Source: Agromyces albus (GTDB taxonomy: Bacteria; Actinomycetota; Actinomycetes; Actinomycetales; Microbacteriaceae). Taken from it: 64,000 bases of DNA. Below, piece after piece: positions 31,656 to 41,107 of the stretch. The notes beneath the pieces are model-generated. The model had not been told where the DNA came from. It made no database searches and saw only the letters and a list, made by a program, of their open reading frames with translations. Where the stretch lies: contig NZ_JAUSWX010000001.1 in assembly GCF_030815405.1 (NCBI RefSeq), positions 1,426,001-1,490,000 on the forward strand. Reading direction: 5' to 3'. The first letter of the stretch is position 1; every line of letters begins with the position of its first letter. Both the position numbers and the translations under genes were made by a program.

Positions 31656-31744
31656 CTCGCCCCCAACGAGGCCTCAGTGGGGGCGGCCGCCCATAGACTT
31701 TGAAGACCCCAGACCACACTTGCAGCACCCCGATTTGGAGCCCA

Positions 31745-34700
31745 GTGGCCACCGATTCCTTCGTCCACCTGCACGTGCACAGCGAGTACTCGATGCTCGA
31801 CGGTGCAGCACGGGTCGGCGAGCTCATCCAAGCCGCGAAGAGCGAGGGGATGCCCGCCGTCGCCATCACCGACCACGGCAACGTGTTCGGCGCATACGAC
31901 TTCTGGAAGCAGGCGACGGATGCCGGCATCAAGCCGATCATCGGCACCGAGGCCTACATCACGCCGGGCACGGCCCGTGGCGACAAAACAAGGGTGCGCT
32001 GGGGCAGCGGCGGCGGCGACGACGTGTCGGGTTCCGGCGCCTACACCCACATGACCCTGCTCTCCGCGTCCACGGAGGGCATGCACAACCTCTTCCGGCT
32101 CTCGAGTCGCGCCTCGATCGAGGGCTACTACTTCAAGCCGCGTATGGACCGCCAGCTCCTGCAGACCTACTCGAACGGGCTCATCGCCACCACGGGCTGT
32201 CCGAGTGGTGAGGTGCAGACCCGGCTCCGGCTCGGGCAGTACGACGAGGCCGTGAAAGCGGCATCCGACTATCGCGACATCTTCGGCCGCGAGAACTACT
32301 TCGCCGAGATCATGGACCACGGGCTCGGCATCGAGAAGCGCATCATGGACGACCTGTTGCGCCTCGCCAAGCAGCTCGATCTGCCGCTCGTCGCCACGAA
32401 CGACCTGCACTACACGCACGCGCACGACGCGAAGAGCCACGCTGCATTGCTCTGCGTGCAGTCGGGCTCGACCCTCGACGACCCGAACCGCTTCAAGTTC
32501 GACGCCGACGAGTTCTACCTGAAGACCGCGGCCGAGATGCGCCACCTCTTCCGCGATCACCCCGAGGCCTGCGACAACACGCTGCTCATCGCCGAGCGCT
32601 GCGACGTGAAGTTCAACACGAACGCGAACTACATGCCCCGTTTCCCTGTGCCAGAGGGCGAGAGCGAGGAGAGCTGGTTCGTCAAGGAGGTCGAGCGCGG
32701 CCTCCACGTGCGCTATCCCAACGGCATCCCCGACGAGGTGCGCAAGCAGGCCGACTACGAGGTCGGGGTGATCCTGCAGATGGGGTTCCCCGGATACTTC
32801 CTCGTCGTCGCCGACTTCATCAACTGGTCGAAGAACAACGGCATCCGCGTCGGACCCGGGCGTGGCTCCGGTGCGGGCTCGATGGCGGCCTACGCGATGC
32901 GCATCACCGACCTCGACCCGCTCCAGCACGGCCTCATCTTCGAGCGGTTCCTGAACCCCGACCGCGTCTCGATGCCCGACTTCGATGTGGACTTCGACGA
33001 GCGTCGTCGCGGTGAGGTCATCAGGTACGTCACCGAGAAGTACGGCGACGAGCGGGTCGCGCAGATCGTCACCTACGGCACGATCAAGGCGAAGCAGGCG
33101 CTGAAAGACTCATCGCGCGTGCTGGGCTTCCCGTTCGGCATGGGCGAGAAGCTCACGAAGGCGATGCCGCAGGCCATCATGGGCAAGGACATCCCGCTCA
33201 CGGGCATCCTCGACAAAGATCACCCGCGCTACAAGGAAGCGGGTGACATCCGGGCGATCATCGAGACCGACCACGAGGCGAAGACGGTCTTCGAGACGGC
33301 CCTCGGCCTCGAGAACCTGAAGCGGCAGTGGGGTGTGCACGCCGCGGGCGTCATCATGTCGAGCGATCCGCTCATCGACATCATCCCGATCATGAAGCGG
33401 GAACAAGACGGCCAGATCGTCACGCAGTTCGACTATCCCGCGTGCGAGGCCCTCGGCCTCATCAAGATGGACTTCCTGGGGCTGCGCAACCTCACGATCA
33501 TCGACGACGCCCTCGACAACATCGAGGCGAACCGCGGGTTCCGGCCGGTGCTCGAAGATCTCGCCCTCGACGATCGCGGTGCGTACGAATTGCTCAGCCG
33601 GGGCGACACGCTCGGCGTCTTCCAGCTCGACGGAGGGCCGATGCGGTCGCTCCTCCGGCAGATGAAGCCTGACAACTTCGAGGACATCTCGGCCGTCATC
33701 GCGCTGTACCGCCCCGGACCCATGGGCGCGAACTCGCACATCAACTACGCCTTGCGCAAGAACGGCCTGCAGCCGATCACGCCGATCCATCCCGAGCTCG
33801 AAGAGCCCCTGCGAGAGATCCTCGACACGAGCTACGGCCTCATCATCTACCAGGAGCAGGTGATGGCCATCGCCCAGCGCGTCGCGGGATTCTCCCTCGG
33901 CCAGGCCGACATCCTGCGCCGTGCGATGGGCAAGAAGAAGAAGTCCGAGCTCGACAAGCAGTACGAGGGCTTCCGCGGCGGCATGAAAGCCAACGGCTTC
34001 TCGGATGCCGCGATCAAGATGTTGTGGGACATCCTCCTGCCCTTCTCCGACTACGCCTTCAACAAGGCGCACTCGGCCGCTTACGGCGTGCTGAGCTACT
34101 GGACCGCCTACCTCAAGGCGCACTTCCCCGCCGAGTACATGGCGGCGCTGCTCACGAGCGTCGGCGACGCCCGCGACAAGCTCGCGCTCTACCTCAACGA
34201 GTGCCGCCGCATGGGCATCAAGGTGCTGCCGCCCGACGTGAACGAGTCGATCGGGTACTTCGCCGCCGTCGGCGACGACATCCGCTTCGGCCTCGGCGCG
34301 GTACGCAACGTCGGCTTCAACGTCGTCGACGCGATCAGGGCAGCCCGAGAGCAGAAGGGGCGGTTCGAGTCGTTCCACGACTTCCTGAAGAAATCGCCGC
34401 TCCAGGTCGCCAACAAGCGCACGGTCGAATCGCTCGTCAAGGCCGGCGCGTTCGACTCGCTCGGCGCCACGCGGCGCGCCCTCGTCGAGATCCACGAGAG
34501 TGCGGTCGAGTCCGTCGTGAAGGAGAAGCGAGCCGAGGAGGTCGGCGACTTCGGGTTCGACTTCGACAGCCTCTTCGAGGAGCACGAGAAGCACGCGGTG
34601 ACGCTCGTTCCCGACCGGCCCGAATGGGCCAAGCGCGACAAGCTCGCGTTCGAGCGCGAGATGCTCGGCCTGTACGTCTCCGATCACCCGCTCGCCGGAC

Positions 34701-35260
34701 TCGAGGCGCCGCTCGCGAAGCACGCCTCGACGACGATCACCGACCTCCTGAGCTCGGACTCCACTCAAGACGGCGACACCGTCACGGTTGCCGGGCTCGT
34801 CACGAGCGTGCAGCATCGCGTGGCGCGCCAGAGCGGCAACCAGTACGGCATGATCCAGGTCGAGGACTTCTCGGGCGACATCACGGTGATGTTCATGGGC
34901 AAGGCCTACCAGGAGTTCGCACCGGGGCTGAAGGGCGACTCGATCGTCGTGGTGCGCGGCCGGGTGAGCATGCGCGACGACGGCATGAACCTGCACGCCT
35001 ACAGCGTCTTCTCACCCGAACTCGGCCAGGGCGACGAGGTCGGCCCGGTCGTCATCTCGCTGCCCGACGTGCGCGCCACGACCGACACGATCTCGGCGCT
35101 CGGCGACGTGCTCATCCGGCATCGTGGTGAGACCGAGGTGCGCTTGCGGCTCGTGAAGGGTCGCTCGGCGCGCGTGTTCGAATTGCCCTACCCCGTGCGG
35201 GTCACCGCCGACCTCTATGGCGAGCTGAAGAGCCTGCTCGGCCCGAACTGCCTCGTGTGA
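31745..35260 (+). CDS. dnaE: DNA polymerase III alpha subunit (replicative, DnaE1 type)
   Basis: Main replicative polymerase subunit, 1171 residues. The N-terminal PHP domain keeps HLHVHSEYS (8-16), TDHGN and ATNDLHYTH, so a PHP metal site and proofreading role like that of mycobacterial DnaE1 are plausible. The polymerase active-site aspartates lie in PDFDVDFDE (D412, D414 region); GPGRGSGAGS and the tandem HhH and OB-fold regions (TVTVAGLVTSVQHRV...VEDFSGDITVMFMGKAY) follow. GTG at 31745 has GGAG ahead and matches the family start. No intein interrupts it. A TAGACT box (near 31694) could be its promoter. Confidence 0.96.
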   Translation: MATDSFVHLHVHSEYSMLDGAARVGELIQAAKSEGMPAVAITDHGNVFGAYDFWKQATDAGIKPIIGTEAYITPGTARGDKTRVRWGSGGGDDVSGSGAYTHMTLLSASTEGMHNLFRLSSRASIEGYYFKPRMDRQLLQTYSNGLIATTGCPSGEVQTRLRLGQYDEAVKAASDYRDIFGRENYFAEIMDHGLGIEKRIMDDLLRLAKQLDLPLVATNDLHYTHAHDAKSHAALLCVQSGSTLDDPNRFKFDADEFYLKTAAEMRHLFRDHPEACDNTLLIAERCDVKFNTNANYMPRFPVPEGESEESWFVKEVERGLHVRYPNGIPDEVRKQADYEVGVILQMGFPGYFLVVADFINWSKNNGIRVGPGRGSGAGSMAAYAMRITDLDPLQHGLIFERFLNPDRVSMPDFDVDFDERRRGEVIRYVTEKYGDERVAQIVTYGTIKAKQALKDSSRVLGFPFGMGEKLTKAMPQAIMGKDIPLTGILDKDHPRYKEAGDIRAIIETDHEAKTVFETALGLENLKRQWGVHAAGVIMSSDPLIDIIPIMKREQDGQIVTQFDYPACEALGLIKMDFLGLRNLTIIDDALDNIEANRGFRPVLEDLALDDRGAYELLSRGDTLGVFQLDGGPMRSLLRQMKPDNFEDISAVIALYRPGPMGANSHINYALRKNGLQPITPIHPELEEPLREILDTSYGLIIYQEQVMAIAQRVAGFSLGQADILRRAMGKKKKSELDKQYEGFRGGMKANGFSDAAIKMLWDILLPFSDYAFNKAHSAAYGVLSYWTAYLKAHFPAEYMAALLTSVGDARDKLALYLNECRRMGIKVLPPDVNESIGYFAAVGDDIRFGLGAVRNVGFNVVDAIRAAREQKGRFESFHDFLKKSPLQVANKRTVESLVKAGAFDSLGATRRALVEIHESAVESVVKEKRAEEVGDFGFDFDSLFEEHEKHAVTLVPDRPEWAKRDKLAFEREMLGLYVSDHPLAGLEAPLAKHASTTITDLLSSDSTQDGDTVTVAGLVTSVQHRVARQSGNQYGMIQVEDFSGDITVMFMGKAYQEFAPGLKGDSIVVVRGRVSMRDDGMNLHAYSVFSPELGQGDEVGPVVISLPDVRATTDTISALGDVLIRHRGETEVRLRLVKGRSARVFELPYPVRVTADLYGELKSLLGPNCLV

Positions 35261-35292
35261 CGGCGGGCGACTGCCCCCTCCGCCGCGCTCGC

Positions 35293-35298
35293 TAGGCT
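35293..35298 (+). promoter_or_regulatory. -10 box of hisD (leaderless type)
   Basis: TAGGCT with nine bases to the ATG at 35308. The same box and spacing occur before nrdR. No ribosome-binding site is seen upstream of hisD. Confidence 0.5.
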
Positions 35299-35307
35299 GG
35301 ATCCGCC

Positions 35308-36618
35308 ATGCTGCGAACCATCGACCTCCGCGGAACCCGTCCGACCCAGCGACAGCTGCTCGCGCTCGTGCCGCGTGCCGCGACGGATGTCTCCGCCGCG
35401 CTCGAGGTCGCGCGCACGCTCATCGACGACGTGCGAGAGCGGGGTGAGGCCGCGCTTCTCGACCAGGCCGAGCGACTCGACCGGGTGCGACCGTCGGCGG
35501 TCCGAGTTCCCGCCGAAGAGCTCCAGGAGGCGCTCGCCGGTCTCGCCCCCGGCATCCGCGATGCCATCGAGCACACCATAGCCCGAGTGCGTGCCGCGAG
35601 TGCGGCGCAGGTGCCGGTGCCGGAGACGACCGTGCTCGGCGACGGCGCGGTGATCGAGCAGCGCTGGCAGCCCGTCACCCGCGTCGGCCTCTACGTGCCC
35701 GGCGGCAAGGCCGTCTACCCGTCGAGCGTCGTCATGAACGTCGTGCCCGCGCAGGTCGCCGGCGTCCGTTCGATCGCGCTCGCCTCGCCGCCGCAAGCCC
35801 AGTTCGGCGGGCGCGTGCACCCAACTGTCGCCGGCGTCGCCGCGCTGCTCGGCATCACCGAGGTCTACGCGATGGGCGGTGCCGGGGCGATCGGCGCGTT
35901 CGCCTACGGCGTCGACGGCATCGGGCTCGATCCGGTGCAACGGGTCACCGGTCCCGGCAACGTCTACGTGGCGGCCGCCAAGCGGCTCGTGCAGGGCGTG
36001 ACCGGCATCGACGCCGAAGCCGGCCCCACCGACATCCTCGTCATCGCCGACGACTCCGCCGACGCCGACTTCGTCGCGGCCGACCTCGTGAGCCAGGCCG
36101 AGCACGACGAACTCGCGGCAGCCGTGCTCGTCACCGATTCCGCCGCCTTCGCCGACGAAGTGCTCGAGCGGCTGGCCGAGCGTGTCGCGGGCACGAAGCA
36201 CCGTGATCGCGTGCGCGAGGCGGTCATCGGCGCGCAGTCCGCCCTCGTGCTCGTCGACGACCTCGTGCAGGCGACCGACTTCGCCAACGCCTTCGGACCG
36301 GAGCACCTCGAGATCCAGGTGCGCGACACCGGCGACGTGCTCTCGCGCATCGAGAATGCGGGCGCGATCTTCGTCGGCGCCTACTCGCCGGTCAGTCTCG
36401 GCGACTATGCCGCGGGCTCGAACCACGTGCTGCCCACGGGAGGCCAGGCCCGCTATGCCGCCGGACTCTCGGCGGCGACGTTCCTGCGCCCGCAGCAGGT
36501 CATCCGCTACGACGAGGCGGCCCTCCGAGAGGTCGCCCCCGTCATCACTGCGCTCTCGACCGAGGAAGACCTCCCCGCACACGGCGAGGCCGTGACGGCG
36601 CGCTTCGATCGGCGCTGA
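35308..36618 (+). CDS. hisD: Histidinol dehydrogenase
   Basis: Last two steps of histidine synthesis: NAD-dependent oxidation of histidinol to histidine, with a zinc ion. The 436-residue protein has YVPGGKAVYPSSVVMN, GAGAIGAFAYG, VTGPGNVYVAAAKRLV, EAGPTDILVIAD, LVSQAEHDELAAAVLVT, FGPEHLEIQ and GDYAAGSNHVLPTGG. The rest of the his operon (hisC, hisB) is not adjacent, which is unusual since hisD normally leads it; here nrdR follows. Confidence 0.95.
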   Translation: MLRTIDLRGTRPTQRQLLALVPRAATDVSAALEVARTLIDDVRERGEAALLDQAERLDRVRPSAVRVPAEELQEALAGLAPGIRDAIEHTIARVRAASAAQVPVPETTVLGDGAVIEQRWQPVTRVGLYVPGGKAVYPSSVVMNVVPAQVAGVRSIALASPPQAQFGGRVHPTVAGVAALLGITEVYAMGGAGAIGAFAYGVDGIGLDPVQRVTGPGNVYVAAAKRLVQGVTGIDAEAGPTDILVIADDSADADFVAADLVSQAEHDELAAAVLVTDSAAFADEVLERLAERVAGTKHRDRVREAVIGAQSALVLVDDLVQATDFANAFGPEHLEIQVRDTGDVLSRIENAGAIFVGAYSPVSLGDYAAGSNHVLPTGGQARYAAGLSAATFLRPQQVIRYDEAALREVAPVITALSTEEDLPAHGEAVTARFDRR

Positions 36619-36655
36619 CGCCGGCGGGCGGCATCCGCTGCCCGGCTGCCGGCCG

Positions 36656-36689
36656 CCCGGCGCGGTCGCCCGGCGCGGTCGCCCGGTCG
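36656..36689. repeat. 13-bp tandem repeat upstream of nrdR
   Basis: CCCGGCGCGGTCG at 36656-36668 and 36669-36681, then a partial copy CCCGGTCG (36682-36689). It ends 12 bases before the TAGGCT -10 box of nrdR, so it overlaps the -35 region. Confidence 0.7.
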
Positions 36690-36700
36690 CCCACCGCCGC

Positions 36701-36706
36701 TAGGCT
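36701..36706 (+). promoter_or_regulatory. -10 box of nrdR (leaderless type)
   Basis: TAGGCT with nine bases to the ATG at 36716, matching the hisD arrangement. Confidence 0.5.
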
Positions 36707-36715
36707 GGAAGCACC

Positions 36716-37189
36716 ATGTACTGTCCGTTCTGCCGTCACCCCGATTCCCGTGTCATCGACTCGCGCACGAGCGACGACGGGCTCTCGATCCGTCGCCGTC
36801 GGCAGTGCCCCGAGTGCGGGCGGCGGTTCTCGACCACCGAGACGGCGAGTCTCGTCGTGATCAAGCGCAGTGGGGTGGTCGAGCCGTTCAGCCGCGAGAA
36901 GGTCGTGCTCGGCGTCAAGAAGGCCTGCCAGGGGCGACCCGTCACCGACTCAGACCTCGCCGTGCTCGCGCAGAAGGTCGAGGAGACCATCCGTTCGACG
37001 GGCGCATCGCAGATCGAGGCGAACGACATCGGTCTCGCCATCCTGCCGCCGCTCCGCGAACTCGACGAGGTGGCCTACCTTCGGTTCGCGAGCGTGTACC
37101 AGGCCTTCGAGTCGCTCGACGACTTCGACGCCGCCATCGGGCAGTTGCGCGCCGAGCACGGCCGGCTTCCGGCCCGCCCGGTCGAGTGA
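36716..37189 (+). CDS. nrdR: Transcriptional repressor NrdR
   Basis: Nucleotide-sensing repressor of ribonucleotide reductase genes. The 157-residue protein has the N-terminal zinc ribbon ([17 protein letters not shown] ... [12 protein letters not shown], four Cys) and an ATP-cone domain ([30 protein letters not shown]...). dATP/ATP binding in the cone sets oligomeric state and DNA binding in the family. No NrdR box pair is evident in this window, so its targets lie elsewhere. Confidence 0.96.
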   Translation: MYCPFCRHPDSRVIDSRTSDDGLSIRRRRQCPECGRRFSTTETASLVVIKRSGVVEPFSREKVVLGVKKACQGRPVTDSDLAVLAQKVEETIRSTGASQIEANDIGLAILPPLRELDEVAYLRFASVYQAFESLDDFDAAIGQLRAEHGRLPARPVE

Positions 37190-37216
37190 ACCGTCGGCCG
37201 CACGTTGCGGCTCCGA

Positions 37217-37222
37217 TAGCCT
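37217..37222 (+). promoter_or_regulatory. -10 box of pyrD (leaderless type)
   Basis: TAGCCT with nine bases to the ATG at 37232, the same spacing as for hisD and nrdR. Confidence 0.45.
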
Positions 37223-37231
37223 GAGTCCGGC

Positions 37232-38293
37232 ATGTATCGACTTCTCTTCTCCCTCTTCCTCTCGCGCATGGATCCCGAAGACGCGCACCACCTGGCGTTC
37301 CGGCTCATCCAGCGGCTCCCGGCGATCGGTCTCGGCCGGCTCGTCGAACGGTTCACCGCTCCCGATCCGGCACTTCGTGTCGAGGCGCTCGGGCTTCGGT
37401 TCCCATCGCCGTTCGGCGTCGCCGCGGGCTTCGACAAAGACGGCTTCGCCGTGCGCGGGCTTGGCCAGCTCGGCTTCGGCCATGTCGAGGTCGGCACCAT
37501 CACGGCGGTCGCACAGCCCGGCAATCCACGCCCGAGGCTGTTCCGGCTCCCAGCCGATCGCGCGCTCGTGAACCGCATGGGGTTCAACAACGGCGGTGCG
37601 GATGCCGCAGCCGGGCGGCTCTCGCGCCTGTCGCGCCGCACCGATCGACCGGTGCTCGGCGTGAACATCGGCAAGAGCCGCGTGACACCGGTCGACGAGG
37701 CCGTCGCCGACTACGAGCGCAGCGCGCGCGTGCTCGCGCCGTTCGCCGACTACCTCGTGGTCAACGTGAGCTCCCCGAACACGCCGGGCCTGCGCGGCCT
37801 GCAGGAGCTCGACGCGCTCACGCCTCTGCTCGAGTCGGTGAAGCTCGCTGCGGGGCAGACCCCGTTGCTCGTGAAGATCGCGCCCGATCTCGCCGATGAC
37901 GAGGTCGTGCGCATCTGCGATCTCGTCGTGAGTCTGGGGCTCGACGGCATGGTCGCCACGAACACCACGATCGCTCGCGAAGGCCTGAAGGCGCCGGCAT
38001 CCGCGGTCGAGGAGATCGGTGCGGGCGGCCTGTCGGGCGCCCCCCTCGCGGCTCGATCGCTCGCCGTGCTCCGGCTGATCCGCGACCGCGTGCCGGCCGA
38101 GCTCTGCGTCGTTTCGGTCGGGGGCGTCGAGACGGCGGCCGACGTGCAGGACCGCCTCGACGCCGGCGCCACGCTCGTGCAGGGCTACACCGCGTTCATC
38201 TACCGCGGTCCGCTCTGGGCGCGGCACGTGAATCGAGGGCTGCTTCGGTTCCGTCGCAACCGTGCCGCAATGGCGTCATCGCGGGCGGCCTAG
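37232..38293 (+). CDS. pyrD: Quinone-dependent dihydroorotate dehydrogenase
   Basis: Fourth step of pyrimidine synthesis: oxidises dihydroorotate to orotate, passing electrons to the quinone pool through FMN. The 353-residue class 2 protein has the N-terminal membrane-associated helices (MYRLLFSLFLSRMDPEDAHHLAFRLIQ), FGVAAGFDKDG, GFGHVEVGTITAVAQPGNPRPRLFRLPADRALVNRMGFNN, NVSSPNTPGLRGLQ (catalytic Ser) and VGGVETAADVQDRLDAGATLVQGYTAFIY. Ends 50 bases from the convergent App1-like gene with no obvious terminator. Confidence 0.95.
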   Translation: MYRLLFSLFLSRMDPEDAHHLAFRLIQRLPAIGLGRLVERFTAPDPALRVEALGLRFPSPFGVAAGFDKDGFAVRGLGQLGFGHVEVGTITAVAQPGNPRPRLFRLPADRALVNRMGFNNGGADAAAGRLSRLSRRTDRPVLGVNIGKSRVTPVDEAVADYERSARVLAPFADYLVVNVSSPNTPGLRGLQELDALTPLLESVKLAAGQTPLLVKIAPDLADDEVVRICDLVVSLGLDGMVATNTTIAREGLKAPASAVEEIGAGGLSGAPLAARSLAVLRLIRDRVPAELCVVSVGGVETAADVQDRLDAGATLVQGYTAFIYRGPLWARHVNRGLLRFRRNRAAMASSRAA

Positions 38294-38343
38294 CGGCCGA
38301 AAGCACCCGGCGAACCTGAGGACTTCTCGACCGTGTACCCCGA

Positions 38344-39405
38344 TCAGAGCATGCCGACATCGGCGAGCTGGTCGGCGATGGTCGAGCCGTCGCTCGCCGA
38401 GACCCACGGCACGTCGTCTGCTCCGTGCTGCTCGGCCTTCGTTCGGCCACCGGCGAGCACGGCCTCACCAGTCGACAGACGGCGAATGGCGATCGCCGCG
38501 ACGCGGTCCGGATGCTCTGCCGCGAATCGCGCGTAGAGCTCTTCGTCGTGCTGGCCATCATCGCCGATGAGCAACCACCGCACGTCGGGGAATTCCCCGG
38601 CGAGCCGCCTGAGGTTCTCCTCCTTGTGCGCACGGCCGCTGCGGAAGAGGCGGTCGTGCGTCGGTCCCCAGTCGGTGAGCAGGAGCGGCCCGGCCGGATA
38701 GAGGTTTCGTGAGAGGAACCTCGTGAGCGTCGGCGCGACGTTCCACGCGCCCGTCGAGAGGTAGATCACCGGCGCTCCCGGGTGGGAGCGCACGAGGCGC
38801 TCGAAGAGCACGGCCATACCGGGCGTGGGGATGCGTGCGTGCTCGTCGAGGACGAACGTGTTCCACGCTGCCACGAGGGGCCGCGGCAGCGCGGTGACCA
38901 TGACCGTGTCGTCGACGTCGGAGATGATGCCGAAATGCACATCGGGGCCGACGATCCAGATGGGCGCCTCGACGGACTTGGAGCCTTCGGTGTGCAGCGT
39001 CGCCTGGTGCCAGCCGGGAGCGAGCTGCACCGGTACCCTCGTGTCGACGACGCCGCCACGGTCGGCGAGCACCTCGATGCGCTCACCGCCGACCTCGATG
39101 ACGACGGACACGCCGCCGATCGGCACGCTCGTGAAGCTGCGCCAGCCGCGGATGCCCTGTTCGCCGCGGCGGCGGCGGCGCTTCGACGGTTCGTTCGGAT
39201 CGACGGGCCGGCTGAGCAGCACACGGCAGAAGATGCGCACCCAATCGGTGGAGCCATATCCGGTGTACGGGACGATCGTGGGCACCTGTCCGCGACGGCG
39301 AGCCCAGCGTTCGCGCACCTCGTGCACCCAGTCTTCGAGGCGCGCGGCGCGATGCCGGACCTGGCGCTCTACGGATCCGGCCGGAGTTGGGGAGCTCGCC
39401 GGCAT
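38344..39405 (-). CDS. App1-like phosphatase domain protein (DUF2183)
   Basis: Predicted HAD-fold phosphatase, 353 residues. The core has FGIISDVDDTVMVTALP (the DxDxT catalytic motif), STGAWNVAPTL and LLIGDDGQHDEELY. Homologous domains in yeast App1 act as phosphatidate phosphatase; bacterial substrates are unknown. ATG at 39403-39405 has GAGGGG just upstream; an extended frame would overlap the tetR promoter. It is divergent from the TetR gene, with 109 bases between, so shared control is possible. No signal peptide is seen. Confidence 0.82.
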   Translation of the reverse strand: MPASSPTPAGSVERQVRHRAARLEDWVHEVRERWARRRGQVPTIVPYTGYGSTDWVRIFCRVLLSRPVDPNEPSKRRRRRGEQGIRGWRSFTSVPIGGVSVVIEVGGERIEVLADRGGVVDTRVPVQLAPGWHQATLHTEGSKSVEAPIWIVGPDVHFGIISDVDDTVMVTALPRPLVAAWNTFVLDEHARIPTPGMAVLFERLVRSHPGAPVIYLSTGAWNVAPTLTRFLSRNLYPAGPLLLTDWGPTHDRLFRSGRAHKEENLRRLAGEFPDVRWLLIGDDGQHDEELYARFAAEHPDRVAAIAIRRLSTGEAVLAGGRTKAEQHGADDVPWVSASDGSTIADQLADVGML

Positions 39406-39514
39406 CCCCTCAGTCTGGCATGCAGCCACCGCGGGTTGCGAAACGCGCTCGGCGTGGATGGTGTCGTGTACCCCTTCCATCCCGATAGAGTGGACGCGCA
39501 ACTGAGGAGGTTCC

Positions 39515-40177
39515 GTGCCGAATATCGACGTGATTCTGGGGGCCGAGTCCGCTCGGAAACGGCCGGTTCGCACAGAGCCCACGCAGCGGCGCAGTACGCA
39601 GCGGCTCGACGCCCTGCTCGATGCCGCTGCCGAGATCGTCGACGAGACCGGCTTCGAGCGGCTGACGACGCAGATGGTCGCCGAACGAGCCGGCGCGTCG
39701 ATCGGCACCGTCTACCGATACTTCCCCGATCGTGTCGCCGTATTGCACGCGCTCCGTGAGCGTTCGATCCGGCGCTATCGCGAGAGGGTCGCCGACGAGC
39801 TGGCGCGCGTCGAGCTCACCAACTGGTGGGATGTCGTCGACGTCGCACTCGAAGCGAGCGCGGCCTCGTATCGCGAAGAGCCGGGCTTCAGCGTCGTGTA
39901 TGGGGCCGAGCGCGAGACGGCGGCCGATGACATCGAGCCCGAGTTCGCGCACCGCATCGCACGCCTCATCGAGGCGGAGTTCGGCGGCGAGGCCGAGCCG
40001 ACCGAATTGCGTTTCCGGTTGGGCATCGCGATCGAGCTCGGCGACGCGCTCATCAGCCGCGCGTTCGAGCGCGAGGCATCCGGCGACGAGCGCTACCTCG
40101 CCGAAGCGAAGCGCCTCGTGCACGCCTATCTCGCCGAGCACCTCGGTGAGGCGCTGCGCGCGAGCACCGCCGCCTGA
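39515..40177 (+). CDS. TetR family transcriptional regulator
   Basis: One-component DNA-binding regulator, 220 residues. The N-terminal HTH is clear (TQRRSTQRLDALLDAAAEIVDETGFERLTTQMVAERAGASIGTVYRYFPDRVAVLHALRERSIRRY); the ligand-binding part is unassigned. GTG at 39515 has GAGGAGG ahead. It lies between the divergent App1-like gene and the osmoprotectant importer, 117 bases upstream of the latter; either could be its target. No clear palindromic operator stood out in either gap. Confidence 0.88.
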   Translation: MPNIDVILGAESARKRPVRTEPTQRRSTQRLDALLDAAAEIVDETGFERLTTQMVAERAGASIGTVYRYFPDRVAVLHALRERSIRRYRERVADELARVELTNWWDVVDVALEASAASYREEPGFSVVYGAERETAADDIEPEFAHRIARLIEAEFGGEAEPTELRFRLGIAIELGDALISRAFEREASGDERYLAEAKRLVHAYLAEHLGEALRASTAA

Positions 40178-40294
40178 CGACGCGAGGCATCGCCCGACGA
40201 CCGCGCGCTGTTGCGAGGTTTGCCTCCCGGCGCGAATGGTGTTTGGCTTGAATCCGCACGTCGAATGACCGCCCGACACGGGGATTGAGGCCAG

Positions 40295-41107
40295 ATGATC
40301 GAGTTCCGCGGCGTCACCAAGCAGTTCCCCGATGGCACCGTGGCCGTCGCCGGCGTCGACATCGTCATGCCACCGCACAAGACGACCGTGCTCGTGGGTT
40401 CCTCCGGCTCCGGCAAGACCACCCTGTTGCGCATGATCAACCGCATGGTCGACCCCACGAGTGGCCAAGTGCTCATCGACGGAGCGGATGTCGCGACCGT
40501 CGACCCTGTGCGGTTGCGTCGCGGCATCGGCTACGTGATGCAGAACTCGGGCCTGCTGCCGCACCGCAAGGTCGTCGACAACATCGCGACCGTGCCGCTC
40601 CTGCGCGGCACGAGCAAGGCAGAGGCACGCGCGCACGCGCTCGAACTGCTCGACACGGTGGGCCTCGATCGCTCCCTCGCCGATCGGTATCCGAGCCAAC
40701 TGTCGGGCGGGCAGCAGCAGCGCGTCGGCGTCGCGCGAGGCCTGGCAGTGGATCCGAACATCCTGTTGATGGACGAGCCGTTCGGGGCGGTCGATCCGAT
40801 CGTGCGGGCCGAACTGCAACAGGAGTTGCTGCGCCTGCAGGGCGAGCTCGGCAAGACCGTCGTCTTCGTGACGCACGACATCGACGAAGCGTTCCTGCTC
40901 GGCGACCAGGTGGTGATCATGCAGCAGGGCGGCAAGATCTCGCAAGCGGCCTCGCCGACGGAGATCCTCGCGAACCCGGCCGACGACTTCGTAGCGGACT
41001 TCGTCGGGGCGAACCGCGGCAAGCGGACGCTGCATCTCACCCAGGTCGACGGTCGCAGCGTCGTCGTCGACGCCGACGGCCGCCCGGCTGGGATCCTGGC
41101 CCAGTGA
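40295..41107 (+). CDS. Osmoprotectant/quaternary-amine ABC importer, ATPase
   Basis: Powers uptake of glycine-betaine-like compounds. The 270-residue protein has Walker A GSSGSGKT, Q-loop MQNSGLLPHRK, signature LSGGQQQRV, Walker B LLMDEPFGAVDP and switch His THDIDEAF. It has no tandem CBS domains, the ionic-strength sensor of OpuA-type ATPases, so regulation is likely transcriptional. ATG at 40295. It is the first of four genes coupled by GTGA/ATGA overlaps. Gene names proV or opuCA would fit, but substrate is inferred. Confidence 0.9.
   Translation: MIEFRGVTKQFPDGTVAVAGVDIVMPPHKTTVLVGSSGSGKTTLLRMINRMVDPTSGQVLIDGADVATVDPVRLRRGIGYVMQNSGLLPHRKVVDNIATVPLLRGTSKAEARAHALELLDTVGLDRSLADRYPSQLSGGQQQRVGVARGLAVDPNILLMDEPFGAVDPIVRAELQQELLRLQGELGKTVVFVTHDIDEAFLLGDQVVIMQQGGKISQAASPTEILANPADDFVADFVGANRGKRTLHLTQVDGRSVVVDADGRPAGILAQ

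Noticed and set aside
31745..35260. Intein in dnaE
   Set aside because: The reading frame and family motifs run uninterrupted and the length is normal for DnaE1.
39406..39708. Upstream extension of the App1-like gene
   Set aside because: It would overlap the TetR gene, adds about 100 unconserved residues, and a good ribosome site precedes the internal ATG at 39405.
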